Shown here: positions 1 through 10,702 of the stretch, piece after piece
How the letters are laid out: each line of letters starts with the position of its first letter
Position numbering within the stretch: the first letter of the stretch is position 1
Assembly (NCBI RefSeq): GCF_002272795.1
Contig: NZ_MLAT01000003.1
Coordinates: 94,202 to 158,201 of the forward strand
Origin: Helicobacter sp. 13S00482-2
Lineage (GTDB): Bacteria > Campylobacterota > Campylobacteria > Campylobacterales > Helicobacteraceae
DNA length: 64,000 bases
Direction: 5' to 3'
Notes under the pieces: model-generated
Told to the model about the DNA's origin: nothing
Database searches by the model: none
Seen by the model: the letters and a program-made list of their open reading frames with translations, nothing else
Position numbers and translations under genes: made by a program

Positions 1-709
1 AGCCCAACACCGATCTAAAAGCACCCTTATCTATAGTGGAACTATTATTTAGACCTATACTGATACCTCCATCAATCTTGTGTTCTTCAAGGATAACATC
101 AGAATATTCCATTTTCTCACTTGGCTCAACCTCCATTTTATACAAATAACCACCATTATTGAGATTCTCTAATCCCTGATCTAGTGCATAAATATCTAAC
201 AAATTACCTTTTTTGATGGGAAAAGCGTCAAACACCCTGAGTTTAGAATATTTAGAATCCTTAATCTGAATGCTATTGATATACCCAAATTTGACTTCTA
301 AAACTAATTTTCCAGTTTTCACATTACCTGATTTTATTGTAACTAAAGTAGTCGTATAGCCTTTTCTAACATAATACTCACTCGTTTCTTTGATTAACTC
401 AAAAATATCTTGTTTTTTTAAAGCTTTATTCTCATAATTTTTTAATATTTTAACGATTGTCTTAGGAACTTTATACTCACTTTGTATGCTAATATTTTTA
501 AAAAAATATTCTTTACCATCTTCAAATTCTTGTATTTTTCCTTCAGGTTCATTGCGATATTTATCTGGATACTGAAGCTGTTCTTGAATATATTTTTCTT
601 CTTTTTCTTTATTTAATAAATCCAAAACTCTATTTTGATTTTGAAGTTGTAAATCGGCATTATCACCCCAAACCTTCAAAACAATCAAAAAAATCCAAAC
701 CTTTTTCAA
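1..709 (-). CDS. Two-partner secretion outer-membrane transporter (TpsB/ShlB/FhaC family), 5' part only
   Basis: The minus strand stays open from a TTG at 709 to the window edge, giving about 236 residues with no stop. A signal-peptide-like start (MKKVWIFLIVLKVWGD) is followed by a charged coiled stretch, then a POTRA-like domain (about residues 75-150, including YYVRKGYTTTLVTI and LVLEVKFGYINSIQI) and a second POTRA-like stretch (GNLLDIYALDQGLENLN). This order is typical of ShlB/FhaC proteins, which export a large partner through a barrel in the outer membrane; the barrel lies outside the window. The TTG overlaps the TGA of the preceding gene and has GGAG upstream, so translation is probably coupled. 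The family call is by recognition of the POTRA pattern; the substrate is not visible. Confidence 0.75.
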   Translation of the reverse strand, partial: MKKVWIFLIVLKVWGDNADLQLQNQNRVLDLLNKEKEEKYIQEQLQYPDKYRNEPEGKIQEFEDGKEYFFKNISIQSEYKVPKTIVKILKNYENKALKKQDIFELIKETSEYYVRKGYTTTLVTIKSGNVKTGKLVLEVKFGYINSIQIKDSKYSKLRVFDAFPIKKGNLLDIYALDQGLENLNNGGYLYKMEVEPSEKMEYSDVILEEHKIDGGISIGLNNSSTIDKGAFRSVLG

Positions 710-1194
710 ATTTTCACTCCCATTTTGAAAACAACTGAACGATAATGTGAATTCATATTGCTATCATTAATTTGCATATCATCAAATAAAACCTGAAAAA
801 CTAGGCGATGAATAGATTTTTCAATACCAAAAGCATAATAAAAAGTTTTTTTTAAAGTAATATTTTGTAAAAATCCAATTCTACTAACAATCTTAGTATC
901 AAGAAATGTAGGAAGCTTCAGAAGTGTGAAAAATAATCCTACATTCTTCTTATTACTCAATAACGGATGAATTCTCCTTATCTCAGCACCAATCCCAATA
1001 TCAAAACCTGTCATTTTTGGAATAGGAAAATAAATATCCGATCCATAATCAAAAAAATCATTCAAAGTCTCAGATTCTGTCCTGGACTGAAAGTTTTGAT
1101 AAGGAGTGATACCGATTTTTGGTTCTATAAAAATAAATCCCGCCCCAAAAACCATCTCTGAATAAAAACAAATTATCAACAAAATTTTTTTCAT
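706..1194 (-). CDS. Small exported protein of unknown function upstream of the TpsB-like gene
   Basis: A 162-residue protein from an ATG at 1194 (an in-frame TTG lies 9 bases upstream). It has a clear signal peptide (MKKILLIICFYSEMVFG, cut near AG) and then alternating hydrophobic and polar segments with many aromatic residues, as in a small outer-membrane barrel or periplasmic protein. It ends KMGVKI rather than in a classic C-terminal aromatic. I do not recognise the family. It overlaps the TpsB-like start by four bases, so the two are one transcription unit. It may assist secretion or be the remains of a larger protein; neither is proved. Confidence 0.55.
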   Translation of the reverse strand: MKKILLIICFYSEMVFGAGFIFIEPKIGITPYQNFQSRTESETLNDFFDYGSDIYFPIPKMTGFDIGIGAEIRRIHPLLSNKKNVGLFFTLLKLPTFLDTKIVSRIGFLQNITLKKTFYYAFGIEKSIHRLVFQVLFDDMQINDSNMNSHYRSVVFKMGVKI

Positions 1195-1203
1195 ATTTAC
1201 CAA

Positions 1204-1491
1204 TCAAAATATATAAAATAGATTCTAATAAAAATCATGAGTCACAACAATAAATTATAAATTTTATTATAACACAAATAATATTTAATTTAAATATTTC
1301 ATTTAATCATAATGATATAAGTTATCATTATGATTAAATAGTTATTATTTTTATATACTTTATTATTATTAATTATTAATATAAAGATATCTAAATAAAT
1401 AATTTTTAATAAATATTAAATAATTTATTGTATTATTTTTTAATATTATATTTTAGTAATATTAACAAAAAAAACAAATAGGATTAAAATA
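1204..1491. other. Very AT-rich intergenic spacer
   Basis: This 288-bp spacer separates the coaBC cluster end from the small exported gene. It consists almost entirely of A and T, holds no ORF I can support, and contains one perfect palindrome (listed separately). It must carry the promoter of the leftward exported-protein/TpsB unit, but so many A/T hexamers match a -10 box that I cannot choose one. Confidence 0.6.
1301..1339. repeat. Perfect 17-bp inverted repeat with a 5-base loop
   Basis: The left arm at 1301-1317 (ATTTAATCATAATGATA) is the exact reverse complement of 1323-1339, with TAAGT between. It lies between the end of the coaBC cluster and the start of the leftward exported-protein/TpsB pair. 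The core AATGATA-N5-TATCATT resembles a Fur-type operator in composition. A factor-independent terminator is less likely because no T tract follows on either strand. Confidence 0.7.
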
Positions 1492-2247
1492 TTAGGCCTT
1501 GATATCTAAAAATCCTTCTTCAAACTCAAATAAAGGGACGATCTCTTTTTTTTGATAAATGGCTATAGATTCAAAACCCTTTAGTTTATTCTTATTTTCT
1601 TCTAGTATTTTTTTTACACTTTCATAAAGCACCCATATTTCAACCCCAACCCCACGCTCTAACAAATAAATCCTTCCTTTTATTTCACCAAGATGTGGAT
1701 AGAGGCCATAAAATTCTAAACTCTGCTTTTTGTTTTTGCTTTTTCTCACCTGCACAAGCTCATTTTTATTTCCATCAGAAATTACTAGAGATAACACTTC
1801 ATTATGCAAAGAAAGAAGTAAATTACTCAAAGTTAAAAACTCTAACCTATTTTGAACTAAAAGCAATTTATCTAGCAGGAAATCTTTATACTCTCTAAAG
1901 CCATCTGATTTGGATTCTTGAAAAAGTTTATCCAAATCTCTAATAATAAACTTCAAAGGACTTTTTTCTATCATATTAAGCATCTTGGGAGTACGAATAA
2001 GATTTGATAGAATGATTGCACCAACTGAACTTTTAGACATATTTGCCCAATATTCCTGGCCTACAATCAGTTCTTTCTGGCTTCTAGTGCTTATTTCAGT
2101 ATTGCCCATTTTCAACAAAAACTCTCCATTTTTTTGTTTTGAAAGCACTTTTAACAAAATAGGCAATGTTCCATTGAATTCGGTGATATTTTTGACTTCG
2201 CCTCCAATTTTGGAGAGCTCACTTAGAGCTTTGATATGCTTTAACAC
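1492..2247 (-). CDS. Conserved hypothetical protein downstream of coaBC (HP0842-like position)
   Basis: A 251-residue protein without signal peptide or membrane segment. It starts with GTG at 2247, overlapping the coaBC stop by seven bases. Residues about 25-75 (ITEFNGTLPILLKVL, then GEFLLKMGNTEIS and LIVGQEYWANM) have a small beta-barrel rhythm that weakly recalls FliK-like hook-length proteins; this is only an impression. In H. pylori a conserved hypothetical protein occupies the same place next to coaBC and pseB. The function is unknown. Confidence 0.6.
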   Translation of the reverse strand: MLKHIKALSELSKIGGEVKNITEFNGTLPILLKVLSKQKNGEFLLKMGNTEISTRSQKELIVGQEYWANMSKSSVGAIILSNLIRTPKMLNMIEKSPLKFIIRDLDKLFQESKSDGFREYKDFLLDKLLLVQNRLEFLTLSNLLLSLHNEVLSLVISDGNKNELVQVRKSKNKKQSLEFYGLYPHLGEIKGRIYLLERGVGVEIWVLYESVKKILEENKNKLKGFESIAIYQKKEIVPLFEFEEGFLDIKA

Positions 2248-3503
2248 AGAAGATTTTGAACAAAATCAGCAATCTCAAACCCAATATTGAGTTTGGTTTT
2301 AAAACCAGTATGATAAGTGCTATTTTTAGAGAAAAATATCATTTCATTTTCTTCTGCACCAAAAGGATTGTATTTCCCAATCACATTCAAGCATACTGCT
2401 GTACAGCCTTTCCCGCCTTCCTCTAGAGGATCTAAAAGCTTTTTAGCACAAGAAATTGCATTGCTTTGTTCAGATTCGGCCTTAAAGCCTATTTTAATGA
2501 GATTTGAAGAATTCACCTCTTTGAGAATATCAGGATTTTTTTCACATTCTATCTCCCAATTTTCTCCTATTTTATCTTTTTTTAGTTTTGTGTTCGAAGG
2601 ATTTTTAGGTGCATAATCACTGATGGCTGCTGCCATAAATAAAAATCCTTGTCCGCTAGAGGGTATTTTAGAGATAATCGCTTGCAAATATGAATGAGCT
2701 GTTTTTACTCTCACGCATTCTATTTTTGAAGGCAACTCAATAGGAAAAATTGAAGAAATAAGACTAACTCTCCCACCCAAAAGATAAAGTGCTATGGCTA
2801 AATAACTCGCTTGAAGCCCACTAGAATAATTTGAAATATATCTGACAGAATCGATATTTTCAATACTCCCCCCACCTGTGATAATAACTTGCTTATTTTT
2901 CCAAAAAGAATTTTGAGAGATCTCTCTTGTGAGTGCAAAAACAATCTCTAAAACTTCCTCCATTGCGCCTTTTCCATAAGTATCACAAGCAAGCATAGAA
3001 ACTCTAGGCTCAATGATTTCAAAACCTAAATGCTTGAGCTTAGAAATAGCTTCTTGAATCTGAGGAGCTTCAAACATCTTTGTATTCATTGCAGGAGCGA
3101 TAAATTTGGTTTTATCACACGCTAACAAGGTACTCAAAACAAGATTATCACTCACACCAAAAGCCATTTTAGCAATCGTATTGGCCGTAGCAGGAGCAAG
3201 AATTGCCACATCTGCCCAAGCTGCATAAGAAATATGATTACATGCTATTTTAGCACCTTGATGCGTCCAATCCTCAGTCTGAATGTGCAAAACCCGAGAA
3301 TGAGTGATTGCCTCAAAGGATAATGGAGTGACAAATTTTTTTGCTTCCTCGCTCATCACCACACACAAAGAAGCTCCAAGTTTTTTAAGCATACTAGCTA
3401 ACTCAAGAGATTTATAAGCTGCTATGGAGCCTGTCACTAATAACAATATCTTTTTATCTTTAAGTAAATTCATACTCTGCAAACTAGATTCAAAGCTTTT
3501 CAT
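2241..3503 (-). CDS. coaBC: Bifunctional phosphopantothenoylcysteine decarboxylase / phosphopantothenate-cysteine ligase
   Basis: This 420-residue protein makes 4'-phosphopantetheine for coenzyme A in two cytoplasmic steps. The N-terminal flavoprotein (CoaC) half shows LLLVTGSIAAYKSLE, the PxMNxxM-type motif (APAMNTKMF) and a redox-active loop with cysteine (SMLACDTYGKGAM). The C-terminal CoaB half shows ITGGGSIENIDSVRYISNYSSG and the dimer and substrate motif KLKKDKI. The ATG at 3503 has GGAG five bases upstream and is preferred to the TTG just before it. It overlaps the next gene by seven bases. The length is normal for the fused enzyme. Confidence 0.95.
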   Translation of the reverse strand: MKSFESSLQSMNLLKDKKILLLVTGSIAAYKSLELASMLKKLGASLCVVMSEEAKKFVTPLSFEAITHSRVLHIQTEDWTHQGAKIACNHISYAAWADVAILAPATANTIAKMAFGVSDNLVLSTLLACDKTKFIAPAMNTKMFEAPQIQEAISKLKHLGFEIIEPRVSMLACDTYGKGAMEEVLEIVFALTREISQNSFWKNKQVIITGGGSIENIDSVRYISNYSSGLQASYLAIALYLLGGRVSLISSIFPIELPSKIECVRVKTAHSYLQAIISKIPSSGQGFLFMAAAISDYAPKNPSNTKLKKDKIGENWEIECEKNPDILKEVNSSNLIKIGFKAESEQSNAISCAKKLLDPLEEGGKGCTAVCLNVIGKYNPFGAEENEMIFFSKNSTYHTGFKTKLNIGFEIADFVQNLLC

Positions 3504-3525
3504 CAAAACTCCACTTTTTTAGACT

Positions 3526-6185
<2,660 letters not shown>

Positions 6186-6313
6186 CAATCCTCTGTCCAA
6201 TAGTTGGCTATGCAACCAAATTTAAAATCCTTTATTCTATCGAATGAATGCTAAAAATACAAATAATTTAAAAAAATATTGTCAAAACTTTGAAAAACGC
6301 TTAGGGATAACGA

Positions 6314-6907
6314 CTAGGGAGATTGGGTTTGCAAACTAGGATCTACATAGTCATCAATGGATATGGTTACGCCCGTACTCATATTTCTAAAGAGTATATG
6401 ACCAGGTTTGCGCTCATAGAAAAAAACTTCTCCGCTTTTTTGAAATCTCTGTATCACCCCACCATCTGGAGTTATTTGCTTACCAATTCCATCAAAAATA
6501 TCTTTTGATAGCAAAATATCATCAAATAGATCTCCATAGCTAACCTTTCCAAAAAAATTCTTTGCTGCTGGCCATTTGGGGGCACAATCACTCAAAAGAC
6601 ATATCTGTTTTCTTTTTACCAAAATACTGCCCATGCTTTTCCCAAGCTTAAAAAGCTCTAATTTTATTTCCTTAGGTCCAATATCCAAAATTCCATAATC
6701 ATAGAAACGAAACATCGCTGTTTTTATATACACAAGCTTGAATGTAGGAGTTTGTTTTATATTTTGAGATTTTTTGGAAGTTTTTTCACCTGGATCTTTT
6801 GGTAAAAAAAAATTCTGCAAAGAAGTGCAAGAAGTCAGAAACAAGCAAACAAAAACCCCCAGAAATATCTGAGGAATTTTATCTGTGAATGTTTTATGAA
6901 GGCACAT
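6314..6907 (-). CDS. Predicted lipoprotein of unknown function
   Basis: About 197 residues with a signal sequence ending in a lipobox (FLTSCTSLQNFF), so the cysteine is probably lipidated. The mature part begins with a short Lys/Thr-rich linker and has no motif I recognise. The ATG at 6907 is two bases after the stop of the LPP20-like gene, which favours this start over the ATG 12 codons upstream inside that gene. It is the second of two adjacent lipoprotein genes leading to the porin, matching the H. pylori arrangement. Confidence 0.65.
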   Translation of the reverse strand: MCLHKTFTDKIPQIFLGVFVCLFLTSCTSLQNFFLPKDPGEKTSKKSQNIKQTPTFKLVYIKTAMFRFYDYGILDIGPKEIKLELFKLGKSMGSILVKRKQICLLSDCAPKWPAAKNFFGKVSYGDLFDDILLSKDIFDGIGKQITPDGGVIQRFQKSGEVFFYERKPGHILFRNMSTGVTISIDDYVDPSLQTQSP

Positions 6908-6909
6908 TT

Positions 6910-7551
6910 TTAACCACGACCACCTGTTAGGGCACGATACCACACCCTGCCATCAAGTTTTAGTTCCATACTGACCTGACATAAACCATCTTTATAGACA
7001 GTTTCAGTGATTTCTGCATTTCGAATCAAGGCTTGAACTTTTGTTTTCACTGTAGAATTTTGTAGCACCATGTCTCTGACGGTATCTTGAGCATTCACCC
7101 TGATACCGTACATCTTTTCACCCAATTGCCTATAAGCATCCACGATGGCTGCTCGTTTTGCTAAAGCCAAAGCTTGTGAAGGAGAGATCGTAGATTCTGG
7201 AGCCACGCCCATTCCAACTGCACTAAGCTCAATAACATTGCTTGGAGTTAGCATAGGGGTATTTTGAATCATCGGATCGCCTTTAGGGCTTATGGAGTCA
7301 GAATCATCAAATCTAGTATCTGGTAAGGGCTCTACGGTAGAACGTTTAATGATATTATTCCCTGCATTTAGATTGGGATTTGCAAAACCTGTAGGAGGGT
7401 ATACTGGAGCCTGGATACCACCTGGTTGATACACTGCTGATGGAGGTATCAAACTTGTGTCATCTGAAGATGGGTTCATCATAGAATTACACCCTGCCAA
7501 ACCTAGTGCTAGTGTTAAAAAAGCCGAATTATTAAATAACCTTCTTGTCAT
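6910..7551 (-). CDS. LPP20-family lipoprotein
   Basis: About 213 residues from the ATG at 7551, which has AAGGA just upstream. The signal peptide ends in a lipobox (LALGLAGCNSMMN). A proline-rich linker precedes a C-terminal LPP20-type domain (about residues 110-213; VGMGVAP, QALALAKRAAIVDAYRQLGE, then VRDMVLQNSTVKTKVQALI). Lpp20 is a conserved Helicobacter membrane-associated lipoprotein whose biochemical role is not settled. It is followed after two bases by a second lipoprotein gene. Confidence 0.75.
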   Translation of the reverse strand: MTRRLFNNSAFLTLALGLAGCNSMMNPSSDDTSLIPPSAVYQPGGIQAPVYPPTGFANPNLNAGNNIIKRSTVEPLPDTRFDDSDSISPKGDPMIQNTPMLTPSNVIELSAVGMGVAPESTISPSQALALAKRAAIVDAYRQLGEKMYGIRVNAQDTVRDMVLQNSTVKTKVQALIRNAEITETVYKDGLCQVSMELKLDGRVWYRALTGGRG

Positions 7552-7604
7552 AAAACATCCTTTTAAAAATATGTTGCTTAGACAAAGCAAAAGCCGTGCC
7601 AATT

Positions 7605-8471
7605 TTATAGCAACGTTATAGAAGGATTGAATGCTTTAGCAATAACTACGACACAATCCCCTATTTTAAAATCCTCTGCTTCAAGCGGATCTAGGGTTAT
7701 TTTTATGACAGAATTATTCACAAGAATATCTGCAATACAGATCACATCTGTTTTTGTAATACCCAACACTTCCCCATTGATTTGCATCTTACCACTCCAT
7801 CTTTGATTCAAAAACACTTCTTGAGGCGTTCCAAACTTTATTATTTTTCCCTCTTCAAGAGTTAAGACATAATCTGAGAGTTTAAAAACTTCTCCCAAAT
7901 CATGACTGACCAAAAAGCTACTGATATTAAAATGTTTGCTTAGCTTTTTCAATTCTTCTTGAAGCTTAAATCTCATTTCTCTATCTAAAGCACTTAAGGG
8001 TTCATCAAGTAGTAAAATTTCTGGAGAACTTACCAATGCTCTAGCTATAGCAACTCTTTGAGCTTGACCACCTGAGAGCGTAGATATTTTTTTATCACAA
8101 AATGATTCTAACTCCATCAAGGAAATCACCTCATCAATGCGATTTTTATCTTTATTGCTACCAAAAATGATATTTTTATATACATTCAAGTGCGGAAAAA
8201 GTGCGTAGTCTTGAAAAACAAATCCAATCTTTCTATCCTGAACAGGTAGATTTATATTTTTTTCAGAATCAAAAAAAACTTTATTTCCTAGTGCAATTCT
8301 TCCTTTGTCGGGTTTTTGTAAGCCGCTTAACATTCTCAAAATAGTGCTTTTACCTACACCTGATTTTCCAAAAATACAGACAAATTTAGCCTCTGGCACT
8401 TTCAAATCAAGCTCTAAGAGAAACTCTCCTTTGTTTCCATAAAGCGACTTTTGGACTTCAAGCTCAATCAT
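7605..8471 (-). CDS. modC: Molybdate ABC transporter ATP-binding protein
   Basis: This 288-residue ATPase powers molybdate import. It shows Walker A (GKSGVGKST), the Q-loop (FQDYALFPHLNVYKN), the ABC signature (LSGGQAQRVAIARAL), Walker B (LLLDEPLSALD) and the H-loop (VSHD). The C-terminal part (about residues 215-288) has a short TOBE-like beta domain (GEVLGI, DCVVVIAKAFNPSI). Its start overlaps the modB stop (ATGA), so the two are coupled. It ends the mod operon. Confidence 0.92.
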   Translation of the reverse strand: MIELEVQKSLYGNKGEFLLELDLKVPEAKFVCIFGKSGVGKSTILRMLSGLQKPDKGRIALGNKVFFDSEKNINLPVQDRKIGFVFQDYALFPHLNVYKNIIFGSNKDKNRIDEVISLMELESFCDKKISTLSGGQAQRVAIARALVSSPEILLLDEPLSALDREMRFKLQEELKKLSKHFNISSFLVSHDLGEVFKLSDYVLTLEEGKIIKFGTPQEVFLNQRWSGKMQINGEVLGITKTDVICIADILVNNSVIKITLDPLEAEDFKIGDCVVVIAKAFNPSITLL

Positions 8472-9157
8472 ATGATGCCCTTATTTTTTTCTCTTGAATT
8501 GGTAAATAACACTAAAAAAAGTAGTCCAAAACTAATCACACAAAGACATAAAGCATATTGATTGGCAAGTGCATAATTGGTAGCTTCAGATTGGGTATAA
8601 ATTGCAATACTTACAACCCTAGTGACATTAGGAATATCCCCACCTATCATCATCACCACACCAAACTCCCCAACAGTATGAGCAAAAGTAGTTACCATCG
8701 CCATCAAGATACTAGATTTAACATTAGGTAAAAGAACAAAAAAAAGTGTATAAAGCTTACCTTTTCCTAAGGTATAACTTGCTTCTTTTAGTGATATGGG
8801 GAGTGAAGAAAGCGCATTTTTAATGGGATTTATCATAAAAGGAAGAGAAAAAATCACACTCCCTATGATCAACCCAGAAAAACTAAAAACCAATTTTATT
8901 CCAAATTTATCCTGAAGAAATGCTCCTAAAAAATAATTTGGGGAAAATGCTATAAGCAAATAAAAACCTAAAACCGTTGGTGGTAGAATCAATGGCATCC
9001 AGGTCAAGGTTTCTAAAACAACTTTGAATACACCCTTATTAAAAGCTAAATAATAACCTATAAAAACTCCAACAGGCAATAAAATAAATGTTGTACAAAA
9101 AGCTAACACAAGACTCAAATAAATCGTCTGCCAAAATTCTATATCAAACATATTCAA
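8468..9157 (-). CDS. modB: Molybdate ABC transporter permease
   Basis: A 229-residue inner-membrane permease with five or six hydrophobic helices and the EAA loop (EASYTLGKGKLYTLFFVLLP) that contacts ModC. The segment PPTVLGFYLLIAF is typical of ModB, and the length is normal. The start overlaps the preceding TOBE gene by 14 bases; a second ATG two codons later would also work. Confidence 0.92.
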   Translation of the reverse strand: MNMFDIEFWQTIYLSLVLAFCTTFILLPVGVFIGYYLAFNKGVFKVVLETLTWMPLILPPTVLGFYLLIAFSPNYFLGAFLQDKFGIKLVFSFSGLIIGSVIFSLPFMINPIKNALSSLPISLKEASYTLGKGKLYTLFFVLLPNVKSSILMAMVTTFAHTVGEFGVVMMIGGDIPNVTRVVSIAIYTQSEATNYALANQYALCLCVISFGLLFLVLFTNSREKNKGII

Positions 9158-9533
9158 GCATCACTTCTGAAGATTTCACAAACCATCCAAAAATACCCCC
9201 TTCAAATATTTCTAGCTCATCACAAGCTTGGATAGTTATAAGGGAGGTTATTTTTAATTCCTCAAACTCAAAAACAATTCTTGCAAGGGTTTTTGTTTTA
9301 TTTACACTAAGAACTTTGCAAACAAAACGATTCCTAGCACTGATCTTAGAATAAAAACGATCGCAGATCATCACTTCACTTTCTTTAAAGATGGCATTCA
9401 CCTTCATTCCCAATTCAAGATTACCATTATTTAAAACCATCGCCATAAAAGAATGTTGTTTTGAGTTCATAGAAACTAATGTTATCTGTTCATCAGAAAT
9501 AATCTCACCAATCACACAAGGGACTTTATTCAT
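9144..9533 (-). CDS. Stand-alone TOBE/Mop-like molybdate-binding protein
   Basis: A 129-residue cytoplasmic protein that looks like two TOBE (Mop) repeats (about residues 1-65 and 66-129), with patterns such as GEIISDEQITLVSM and CKVLSVNKTKTLARIVFEF. Such domains bind molybdate or tungstate and often form the C-terminal half of ModE or ModC. The ModE in this locus lacks that half, so this protein may supply oxyanion sensing or storage. It lies between modA and modB and overlaps both, so it is part of the operon. Confidence 0.7.
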   Translation of the reverse strand: MNKVPCVIGEIISDEQITLVSMNSKQHSFMAMVLNNGNLELGMKVNAIFKESEVMICDRFYSKISARNRFVCKVLSVNKTKTLARIVFEFEELKITSLITIQACDELEIFEGGIFGWFVKSSEVMLEYV

Positions 9534-10263
9534 TTATTATATAGCCATACTTCTGAAATATTTTCTTTGCTTTTGAACTCAAGAGAAAATCTTTGAAATC
9601 CTTTGCTAGTTGGTTATTCTTACCATAATTAGTCAATACCAAAGCCTGATTAATCGGATTATACAGAGTTTTATCGATGACAACATAGCTCACATCTTTA
9701 TCTTTTTTATCTATTAAAGATAATGCTCCAAATCCAGCTTCTGCATTTCCACTAGAGACAAATTGATGTGCTTGGGATATGGAACTAGCGTTGATGAGTT
9801 TAGATTTTATAAAATCATAAAGCTTGCTCTTATGTAAAGCTTCCTTTGCAGCCCTTCCATAGGGAGCAAGCGTAGGATTTGGAATGGCGATATGAATAAT
9901 ATCTTTTTGAGTGAGATTTTCCAAGCTATTGATTTTTATCTTTGGATTATGACTCCATAAAACCAATACACCACGTGCATAAACTTGTGGTTTTTGGGGA
10001 GTTTTTTTCTCCATATAAAGTTTTTGCGGGAACTCCTCATCAGCAGAAATAAATAAATCAATCGGAGCTGATTGAGAAATCTGAGCATAAGCCTTACCCG
10101 AAGAAGAATAGCTAATATTAAGTTTGTCTTGTTTGTGTGTGAGCAAAAACTCTTTAGAAATTTCTTCTAAAACATATTGCAAGTTTGCAGCTGCAGCTAT
10201 ATTTGCCTCTTTTGCAAATAATAACAATCCTATCAAAACTACCCCGAAAATTATTTTTTTCAT
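9526..10263 (-). CDS. modA: Periplasmic molybdate-binding protein
   Basis: A 245-residue precursor with a signal peptide (MKKIIFGVVLIGLLLFAKEA) and the ModA start (NIAAAANLQYVLEEI), then ISYSSSGKAYAQI, which supplies the serine ligands for the oxyanion, DLFISADEEFPQKL, and IAIPNPTLAPYGRAAKEAL. It captures molybdate or tungstate for ModB-ModC. It is the first gene after the ModE operator, and the following TOBE gene overlaps its end by eight bases. Confidence 0.93.
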   Translation of the reverse strand: MKKIIFGVVLIGLLLFAKEANIAAAANLQYVLEEISKEFLLTHKQDKLNISYSSSGKAYAQISQSAPIDLFISADEEFPQKLYMEKKTPQKPQVYARGVLVLWSHNPKIKINSLENLTQKDIIHIAIPNPTLAPYGRAAKEALHKSKLYDFIKSKLINASSISQAHQFVSSGNAEAGFGALSLIDKKDKDVSYVVIDKTLYNPINQALVLTNYGKNNQLAKDFKDFLLSSKAKKIFQKYGYIINE

Positions 10264-10289
10264 TTTTAAAAACTCCTTTGCGTTTTAAA

Positions 10290-10317
10290 ATCATTGTATA
10301 TTTTTATATATAACGAT
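10290..10317. promoter_or_regulatory. ModE operator overlapping the modA promoter
   Basis: A 28-bp imperfect palindrome lies in the 58-bp gap between modE and modA. Its right half is TATATAACGAT and its left half ATCATTGTATA, separated by six bases. As I recall it, the E. coli ModE consensus is ATCGCTATATA-N6-TATATAACGAT; the right half matches exactly. On the minus strand, TACAAT inside the left half (10293-10298) could be the modA -10 box, so ModE binding would block the promoter. This predicts repression of modA-TOBE-modB-modC when molybdate is plentiful. Confidence 0.75.
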
Positions 10318-10321
10318 TTGC

Positions 10322-10699
10322 TTAAAGAAAAAACTTGTTCTCCAAGAAAATTATCTTTTTTTCAAGCTCATCAAAATCTTTGGATTCATCTAAGCTAGAT
10401 TCAATTTTATTCATCAAAGCTTCAATTCTTTTAAAAAGAGTGATTACTTTTTCGCCCTCTGGTGTGATAATAGTTCCACCTCCACCCTTACCCCCACTTG
10501 CACTCTGCACCAAAAGTTTTTCAGAGAGATGATTCATGCTATCAATATCATCCCAAGCAGCCTTATAACTCATTTTCATATTTTTTGCTGCTTTTGAAAT
10601 AGATCCTGTGGTTTTGATATGCTCAAGCAACTCAACTTTGCCCTTACCTAGAAAATTTCTACTCTCTTTTTTAATCCAAAAACGTAAAAAAATTCTCAC
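10322..10699 (-). CDS. modE: ModE-type transcriptional regulator, DNA-binding domain only
   Basis: A 125-residue protein carrying the winged helix-turn-helix of ModE (LLEHIKTTGSISKAAKNMKM, then SYKAAWDDIDSMN) and the glycine-rich wing (SGGKGGGGTIITPEG). The usual C-terminal pair of molybdate-binding domains is absent; a short helical tail replaces it. Sensing may therefore need the separate TOBE protein of the same locus. It starts with GTG three bases after the stop of the FIST/HD-GYP gene, preceded by AAGGA, suggesting a shared transcript with that gene. Confidence 0.85.
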   Translation of the reverse strand: MRIFLRFWIKKESRNFLGKGKVELLEHIKTTGSISKAAKNMKMSYKAAWDDIDSMNHLSEKLLVQSASGGKGGGGTIITPEGEKVITLFKRIEALMNKIESSLDESKDFDELEKKIIFLENKFFL

Positions 10700-10702
10700 T
10701 CT

